Positions 57,436 to 64,000 of a stretch of 64,000 nucleotides of DNA are shown here, in pieces. The stretch is from Kappaphycus alvarezii (lineage: Eukaryota > Rhodophyta > Florideophyceae > Gigartinales > Solieriaceae). The position numbers were made by a program, and so were the translations under genes. Numbering within the stretch: position 1 is the first letter of the stretch; each line of letters starts with the position of its first letter. The stretch covers positions 1 to 64,000 of the forward strand of contig NADL03000781.1 of NCBI GenBank assembly GCA_002205965.3, written 5' to 3'. Below the pieces are notes generated by a model. It had not been told where the DNA came from. It saw only the letters and a list, made by a program, of their open reading frames with translations, and searched no databases.

Positions 57436-57500
57436 ACCCCGCGCACCAGTCGCCATGTCCAATGCGGCCTGCTTGATGGCTGCCCTGAGCCTAGCTTTTT
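57436..57500 (+). mobile_element. RLE-type LINE, extreme C-terminus fragment
   Basis: The plus strand encodes APVAMSNAACLMAALSLAF followed by TAG, the standard end of the LINE pol in this window. Confidence 0.6.
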
Positions 57501-58689
57501 AGGGAGCCAATGCTGCAGGCCTGATGGCAAGTCTCCACCCCTTTTTCAAAGGGTATCTGGTCCCACAGCTGATCTCCTGGTGTGTAAGCTTACATCCACC
57601 ACGTAATTCCAATGGGAACAACTGGCCACTTTTAGAATATTAAACTTTCCAAACCTTTCTCCCCATAGCAGCAGGGCTACCAAAAAAGAAATGCAAGCAA
57701 AGCGTTGTATGGGGTAAAGGAATAGCCAGCGAAAGCCTGTCAACCGGTGGGAAAATCCGCACGCGGTCAGACAGTGGAGATGTCCCTTGACAAAAACTGG
57801 GAGAGCAATCCATCTCTCGTACAGAGAGGGGGAGAATGGTGGGGTACGGTAGTTTACTTTGTCGTCTGACAGCTGTAGCGGGGGAATCTAAACGGGATCC
57901 TACAGAGATACCCGTGTGTACAGTGGCGGACACGGTATGCTTTTTGAGCGTTTCCTTGCAACCGGTTGCATGTTTTGAACAACCAAAAAGCCAAAAGGTC
58001 CAGATGTACATCACGTACATCAAGTGCCCGGGAAGCTGGCTGACAGAGCCAGGCTGAAGAAGAGGTTGCAAAGGCCCAGAGTGTTGAGATGTAACGAATA
58101 CTTTGCCAGTAGAGTAGGAGGCGCAGGCACCTACCTGGTGCAGAGATAATACCAATGCCTAAAATGGTACGTGGGGGATGACTGATGAATCGTATCGGCA
58201 TTTATCAAAAAATGGTTTGCTAGCCATGATGCTGCATCAGAAACGTGACCAGGATCTTACCAATATTGGACGCCTCCTCCCGCCAGGCGACCGCATGTTC
58301 CCCGCTCTTTTTCTGGTTTGTTGATTAGTTTTATGTACCGCATTTGCTTCGTTGCGAGTTGTTTGCGCTGTAGATGTGCGCCTCCTCTCCGCCACCCTAG
58401 TCTGCCGCCTTTTGACGACGAAATTGTGCACGGCCTTTACTCATGGATTCAGATTCCGTCACCAAACCACATCGGCCCCGTCACCACTTGCACAATTTCT
58501 TCCCGTGTGGTTTGGTGGGCCAATATTTGGTGTGCTGAATACATACAGTATACTCATGCAACATAGCCATCGCGCACGGGTCCCGCTGTCTGCAATTTGA
58601 GCGTTGAGCACGGCTTGGATCACTAGTACGAGACGACTAGCAGATGGACATCACAGTTTACCCGCCGAGTTTTTAGAACAAGTGAACCG
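57501..58689. other. Intergenic, mostly unassigned
   Basis: Bases 57825-57892 are a copy of the 62-bp dispersed motif (ACGGTAGTTTACTTTGTCGT). Frames such as the 171-codon minus frame 57640-58155 cross this repeat and show no domain. Confidence 0.45.
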
Positions 58690-58986
58690 GTGTCGTTTCA
58701 CATCTGCAATATTCCTGTGACCAGCTCTTATCACGTGGTGAATGTCCGTCTAAACACGACTCTCATCCGCGCACTCCTCTTCGCAAAAAGTTACACATCT
58801 TTCCGCCACGGTCGAGGTGGCGGTCCAGATTTTTACATAGAATACAGTCACCAGACCACTTCCACAAAGAGATTAAACAGATTTACTGTATGGGCACAAA
58901 CTCCGTTCGTTGATGTTAATACCGTCAAGTTTGACTGTATTCCACTCCCCCTGCAACTAAACAGTCCCCTCACCCTCTCGCAATAA
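58690..58986 (+). CDS. ORF, 98 codons, unknown, possibly a gene remnant
   Basis: The frame opens with GTG and has no ATG. Composition is balanced and coding-like (SSYHVVNVRLNTTLIRALLF, then GGGPDFYIEYSH and RFTVWAQTPFVDVNTVKFDC). No domain recognised. It may be an exon or a decayed gene between the two cysteine-rich genes. Confidence 0.25.
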   Translation: MSFHICNIPVTSSYHVVNVRLNTTLIRALLFAKSYTSFRHGRGGGPDFYIEYSHQTTSTKRLNRFTVWAQTPFVDVNTVKFDCIPLPLQLNSPLTLSQ

Positions 58987-59300
58987 TCCTGCACCACACC
59001 TGATTCACGTCCATAGCAATCTCTGCACACGCAACATTGCATCCCCTCCGCCCAGCATCCATGCTGGAAACTTCCACGCATCTCATCTACCCCTTCTCTA
59101 CCCATTCGACAACGCGCCTTGGTTCCACTTATCACAATATTTATGGTCACAAAACAGAGGCATTGCAAAAGTTCACCCATGCATCCCTCGTTTCAAGTCG
59201 CATCAATCCAACGCGTTTTCTGACAAATCTAAACATTGTCATTCACATATCTCTTCTCGAGTTTGGACTTTAAAGCTCCCAGCCCCAGCAGCTTTGTCAA

Positions 59301-59312
59301 AGTCTATAAGAA
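59301..59312 (+). promoter_or_regulatory. TATA-like element upstream of cysteine-rich gene 2
   Basis: AGTCTATAAGAA about 100 bp before the ATG at 59406. Confidence 0.35.
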
Positions 59313-59405
59313 CAATCTCGCATCCACCCGCCCTTGCTATCACCGCCACCCACCATCAACTCCATACACAGCCTACCACTTTTATTATTCATCTCTCCGT
59401 TTACA

Positions 59406-59806
59406 ATGAAACCCAGTTCTTTACATTGACCACTATTCTCTTCCTGGTACAACTCTCTCGGGCCACACCAGCATTGCTCGATCTCCACTTTCTCCCTCAC
59501 GTCCCATCCTCACTCATTTCTGTAAAGACCGCTGCCTTGCCAAGCACATGCGAGGATATATGCACGCTGGACCATGTTGCAAATGTAACAAAATGCACAT
59601 GTTATGCAATCTTGCGCAATTTTCTGGGCATTACCGAGCAACAAAGACGTCAAGGCCTGCGTTTATGTCGTCAAAGCTTTGCTCCAGTTCCAATTCGAAG
59701 CTTTACAAGATCTTGTGATATGTTCCGTGATGAGGAACGCGCCTTTCTCATATGGAAGCTTGGAAGGGCCATAAGTATGATTCGCGAGAATTGCCCTTGT
59801 GAGTGA
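59406..59806 (+). CDS. Small secreted 8-cysteine protein 2
   Basis: The body of the protein is one clean frame ending at the TGA 59804-59806. The hydrophobic segment FFTLTTILFLVQLSRATPAL looks like a signal peptide. The mature part begins near PSTCEDICTLDHVANVTKCT and ends MIRENCPCE. The eight cysteines are spaced C-x3-C-x10-C-x-C-x21-C-x15-C-x25-C-x-C. The frame contains no ATG before the leader. The nearest ATG (59406, MKPSSLH) is one base out of frame, exactly the offset seen in gene 1. No known family is recognised. CFEM domains also have eight cysteines but with different spacing. Likely extracellular or wall-associated, by inference. Confidence 0.6.
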
Positions 59807-59810
59807 ATCC

Positions 59811-59969
59811 ATGGTAGCTGGTTTGTCTTTACTGGCATTCCTTCAACTATTCGCATGTTGGCTCCACTATGGAACTTTACCGGGTCTCACCGCAGTTGAA
59901 TGTACGCCAATTGTAGAAAGAAATAACTGCGATAAGCTAGTCCAAACTTCGTGTGTTTGCCATCTTTGA
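59811..59969 (+). CDS. Tiny secreted cysteine protein, 52 aa, below usual ORF cut-offs
   Basis: The ATG is only 4 bases after the stop of cysteine-rich gene 2. The product starts MVAGLSLLAFLQLFACWLHY, a good signal-peptide-like leader. It continues with C-x8-C-x7-C-x-C and ends TSCVCHL before TGA 59967-59969. The closing C-x-C resembles the third and fourth cysteines of the two larger neighbours (RCTC, KCTC). It could be a truncated paralogue, a downstream exon or a separate mini-gene. Confidence 0.4.
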   Translation: MVAGLSLLAFLQLFACWLHYGTLPGLTAVECTPIVERNNCDKLVQTSCVCHL

Positions 59970-61019
59970 GAGATTCTGTAATAACCATGTTCCCGCTGAC
60001 TAAAAATAATTCTTGGAGCATCTTTATTTACTTACTACCCGGGATTTTTCCAACTGATTTTCCGTGTGAATTCCTTCTCGTACTCAATTCAAATCCAGAG
60101 AGACTTGTAGATTAAAATGCATGAGAACATTGAACATATCAAAGGCAAGAAGGACAGCAGGGGAAGGGGTTGGGTGCTTTGCTCTTGGAAGATAGGGCAG
60201 AAAGCTTGATCCTGACACTTTACATTTAGCAGTTATAACGACCTGTTCAGGGCTCATCCGCCAGCTTTCTTCATGTGTTAAATGCAAGGCAAGTCCCTGT
60301 GACGTTACTAAACTAAAAGAGGGAATGATGGCGTAGTTTACCTCGTTGTCTGACAGTTCTAGCGAGGGGAATCTAAACTAAAATAGTTTATTCGCATTCA
60401 TTGCAACGAATAACGGCATCTAGTCTCCATTGCGTTCTCAACTCTGCATTGCTTCGAAAACGTAGCAATGCAGACTTTGAGAATAGCAGCCCTACCAACG
60501 GAAAGAACTTAAAGTTCCAAGACGGTCTCGCCATTGAAATCAACTATTCTACTTACGCTAATCAGTTTGGATCACTAGCACATAAAAGTGTACTGGTCGC
60601 CTCTTCGCCTCTCAAAACAGATCAGATATATCTTCCAAGAGTAAAACACCCAAACCTTCCCCCTCTCAAAACTGTGGTTGTCTGAAAAACTTTAGATTGG
60701 TTGAATATATCTTCCAACAGTAAAAACACCCAACACGTCCCCCTCAACAAACAATAATCATTACACATCAAATATTTAGAACTCGTTATGTGCACTGGCG
60801 GCCGGGGTTGACCTTGAGTTGGTTTCCACGATCAGAGTAAAGACTCGAGTCCTGTACTATTTCGATCTAACGGTGTTGGCAAATGGATATTAAGACCTGC
60901 TGCGCTTTTCAGGTTCCGAAACTAGTTTGTGGCCCAGGAGAAGTGCTCACATTAGAAATATTAAAGGAGCAGCGTAATTTAAGAAGGGAGACACTGGGGG
61001 CTCGTGTACTGTAACAGAA
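59970..61019. other. Intergenic with three tail motifs and one 62-bp motif
   Basis: Tail motifs lie at about 60160-60200 (minus), 60618-60665 (plus) and 60700-60745 (plus). The 62-bp motif lies at 60318-60378. The 94-codon frame 60401-60685 reads through a tail motif and is not supported as a gene. Confidence 0.5.
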
Positions 61020-61215
61020 AGCTGGCCGATACCCAGTCAACATGTATCATGGTGGTGAGCATGTACCTGAGAGGTTGCGGCAGGCGCTGATGGCACGTCG
61101 CTCTACCAGCAAGTACAGGGAGGCCAGTAAGCAAACAAGCCGCACTAGAGGTTACAGCCAATGTCGCTGAAAGGAATACCTTGCACCTCGGAAACCGGTT
61201 GGCACTGGAGGGTCA
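61020..61215 (-). mobile_element. RLE-type LINE, C-terminal fragment
   Basis: The minus strand has AVTSSAACLLTGLP near 61150-61115, preceded by a diverged RGA..FQRH block (about 61190). It is closest to fragment 18622-18930. Confidence 0.55.
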
Positions 61216-61318
61216 TTGCGGACTATAATAACGGAGACGGTCGACTGGCTATCTGGTTAGGAGGTATAGTCATTCGCAGCCCAATCAGAGACGGAAAGCT
61301 GTAATTAATCGCGGAAAG

Positions 61319-61627
61319 TTGGCGGAGGAACAGTTTTTAATCGCTGGCATGGATCAGGTTGTCCTGGAGCACATACCTTTGGAGGAGGTCGACTACATTA
61401 CACCGGTACCGGTTTCAGATGACCCAGCTCCCGCAGCTCCAAACCAGAGGCCCAATATCGCGTCTCAAACCCCCGATCTTTGTAAACAGTCTCTGCCATC
61501 TCTAAAAGAGATCTTCACAACCCACATCCCAGTCATATCGCATATACCGACAAAGTTCCGCGGTTGTCTAGCAGAGACATATGCAAATTCGATGGACGAT
61601 GCAGTGAATGCAAAACAATTGGGATAG
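61319..61627 (+). mobile_element. Probable LINE pol pre-RT fragment, cut by X copia
   Basis: A 102-codon frame (ATG at 61349: MDQVVLEHIPLEEVDYITPV). Its end, PVISHIPTKFRGCLAETYAN, resembles the pre-RT segment DIFDRIPGTCLHSLAILL of LINE A. It stops exactly where the X LTR begins. Assignment rests on a short resemblance. Confidence 0.4.
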
Positions 61628-61628
61628 G

Positions 61629-62159
61629 TAGATCCAAATAATAATAAATAGTTCCAATTTGAATAAATAAATAAATGCCACAATGGACTTAGAATGAATA
61701 ATGAATAGAACACCAAATTTAATGATAGGTGATCGAGGGGAATATTTCGATGGCCCAAGGATGTAAAAAATATTTCTAACAACCTAGACTACCTATACTC
61801 TACACCAGGTTGAAACTGCTACAAAAATCAGGTGAGCCGTTCAATAAATTTGGTAGACGTAATTCTGGCTCAGCAATAATTATTGCAGTATTTTCCAAGT
61901 AAGCAATCATCCAGATAATAATTTGTTGGCAGCAAAAATACAATAATTATAGCCTGTATAACATAAAAACCCAACTTTATGACGTAAAACTCATTTCACA
62001 CTGAATTCAGCATAAAATAGCGCTAGTGTAAATATATAAAACCATTCCTTGATGATTCACAATAAATATAAATTGTGGGCCTCAATAAAAATATTGCTCC
62101 ACAATTCAGCATCACTGTATGACACCGGGATAGAGATTAAAATATTTGGTGAGTTTTCA
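61629..62159 (-). repeat. 3' LTR of copia family X (right copy)
   Basis: 531 bp. Its outer end (GATCC...AAATAGTTCCAA) matches in reverse the LTR tail at 19531-19566. Its inner end TTTTCA meets a purine-rich tract read on the minus strand (GAAGGGGAAGTGGCG), as expected before a 3' LTR. It is related to the solo LTR at 47878-48447. Confidence 0.7.
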
Positions 62160-64000
62160 CGCCACTTCCCCTTCGAAATATTGAACTAAATTTATCCTGT
62201 TGACTGAAATGAATGCCGAGATAAAATATTACTCATATCCATAGGCATCGATCCATCAAATAAAATGAGCTTAAGCATGTCAGATATAGGACTTTGTACG
62301 ATTATACCAAGCTTATATACTTTTCCAAGATCTTGGATAAATTGCTTCTTAATTTTTTTTGTCCAGTAATAAGTATATCATCGACCAATTTAACGACAAG
62401 CAGAATTAATGATCCTTGTAAACTCAAGAAAAATAATTGGGGTACATAAGCGACTGATTTCAATCCGAGGTCAAAGAATTATTATCCGAGTGTATTTGCC
62501 ATTTTGCATTCGCATTGACTAAACCATATAAAGCAGACAGTAATAACCAATAGAAGGATTTTTCAGAGAATTCCCGAGGAGGTCTCACATAAACATCTCG
62601 TAATGCTGATCCAGATTGTAAAAATGTAGATTTTACATCAACCTTTGATAAATTCCATTTAATAATTGTAGCAATTGATAAGAGAATTCTAATTTCCATC
62701 AAAGAACAAGATTCCGAATCAGTTCTAAAATTATTTTTCTCCTTTTCCTCATTTCCATGCGGAGCAATTCGAGCCTTACAATAATATTTTCCATCATCCA
62801 AAATTTTTATTTTGCATAAAACGTGACTGGATATTACATTCGAGTCGGGAGGAATTTTTGAAACATGAATTTTTGAACAGGTAGTAAGAAAATTATTTTC
62901 TTCCGTATTGTATGCATTTGAAATAATATTAGATGGAAGTCCAGATGCTTGGTGAAGTAAAAATTCTTTAGATCCAAACCTTTTATGATAAAAACTCAGA
63001 TCTTTTTGTTCAGATGGTTTCAATTCCGTTCCAGGTAAAAACTCAATTTCATGCGCATCAATTTCACCATTTTCAGGGTGTAGGGAACTATGTTCAGATT
63101 CAATCGGAACATGTTCGAGAGATAATATGTTTTTAGATTCTGATAAATTTCCATCGCTTTCTGATTCATTATATATTTTCGACTTAGGCATTCATATTTG
63201 GGTTAAACACACCATCATCAGAATGATCGTCAACATTGTTTTCGCACACGTTCTTCACTTCGAAAATATTCGTTTCATCAGAAATATCTTCCACAGGGTA
63301 TTCAATAGATTGATTCAATAAATCATTTGCCTTTTGAATTTGGTATGCTAGTTTATTAAATGAAACGGAATGTCGGACATCTTCAATTGCCGCATGTATA
63401 AATTTTCCATTGGATTCAGGTACTGTGACGATAAGAGATTTTTTGTAGAATTTCAATACTGGTTTGGGCGATGACCAAGATCCTCTTTTCTGATTTGGTA
63501 GATGAATTAAAATTTCCACAATATCGCCAATATTAATTGGAATATCGGTCACAGACTATGATTTTCGAATAAGATTTAATTTCCTCTTGGCTATTAGCTC
63601 ATTATGAGCTTCTCTTAAATCATTTGGTATATTTCGAGGACCAGAACTATCGATGGGTCGAGTGTGACCAGTGGCAAGCTCGTATGAAGAAATACCATCA
63701 TTTCCATATAAATCATTCTATATTTGAAACATTCGAACAATAAGAACCGTATTACTTGCAGAAAAATTGGATATTTTAAACGGATATAAATGTCTCTCAA
63801 TATTTTATGTTTTGTCTCAATAGAATTTTTGTTATGGCAGCGGGAACCAATAGGACAAATGATATTCCTATTTTCTCAAGATAGCTTCCGAAAATATCAT
63901 TTTCAAACGCCTGATCTCCAATTAAATTGTTAGGGTCCCAAAATGGTGTTAACCAGAGAGTCTCAATACAATTTATGCAATTTTACATCCTTAAAGAGGG
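62160..64000 (-). mobile_element. Copia family X, second copy, partial at window end, broken
   Basis: The minus strand contains integrase C-terminal and linker sequence (about 63990-63190), a copia-type RT from 63191 down (IRILLSIATIIKWNLSKVDV, then KLVDDILITG near 62375), and the tract before the 3' LTR. It aligns with 21400-22800 of the left copy and continues past the window. The frame is interrupted several times. Fossil. Confidence 0.8.

Noticed and set aside
57640-58155. 171-codon minus-strand ORF
   Set aside because: It runs through the 62-bp dispersed motif, has no domain and has no composition bias expected of a gene.

Overview
The window looks like a gene-poor, repeat-dominated stretch of a eukaryotic nuclear genome. 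There are no operons or prokaryotic signals. Nearly all recognisable coding sequence belongs to retroelements, and the few host-like genes lie in a GC-rich island near 55-60 kb. The bZIP basic region (NRVSAAASN type) and the apparent lack of introns suggest a red alga. That assignment is an inference of low to moderate confidence.

Layout. 0-8.3 kb: LINE 3' ends interrupted by a broken Ty3/gypsy element (775-8280) with 718-bp LTRs and a 5-bp target duplication. 8.5-15.3 kb: two LINEs with a restriction-like endonuclease (RLE) domain, lying tail to tail; one is near full length and one is 5'-truncated. 16.0-16.8 kb: an orphan ORF. 17-25.2 kb: a graveyard of LINE C-terminal and 3'-UTR pieces in both orientations, with a fragment of a second copia family (called X here) at 19.5-22.8 kb. 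25.2-47.6 kb: five head-to-tail units of one broken Ty1/copia element separated by six 340-bp LTRs, the whole array sharing a single 5-bp target duplication. 47.9-48.4 kb: a probable solo LTR of family X. 48.4-51.1 kb: anonymous repeats and a strong palindrome. 51.1-52.1 kb: a LINE remnant. 52.6-54.4 kb: a decayed PIF/Harbinger-like DNA transposon with an accessory ORF. 55.2-60 kb: host island with a bZIP gene and a small family of secreted cysteine-rich proteins. 60-61.6 kb: LINE remnants. 61.6-64 kb: a second X copy, minus strand, running off the window.

Relationships. The LINE family is the oldest and most widespread layer. The Ty3 element, the copia array and the right-hand X copy all lie inside or directly beside LINE sequence. 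Two short interspersed motifs recur through the window: one of about 50-60 bp, best explained as the LINE 3' tail, and one of about 62 bp, unexplained. The most novel candidates are the 8-cysteine secreted protein family at 56.9-60.0 kb and the five-unit copia array, which appears to have been amplified after the element was already dead.
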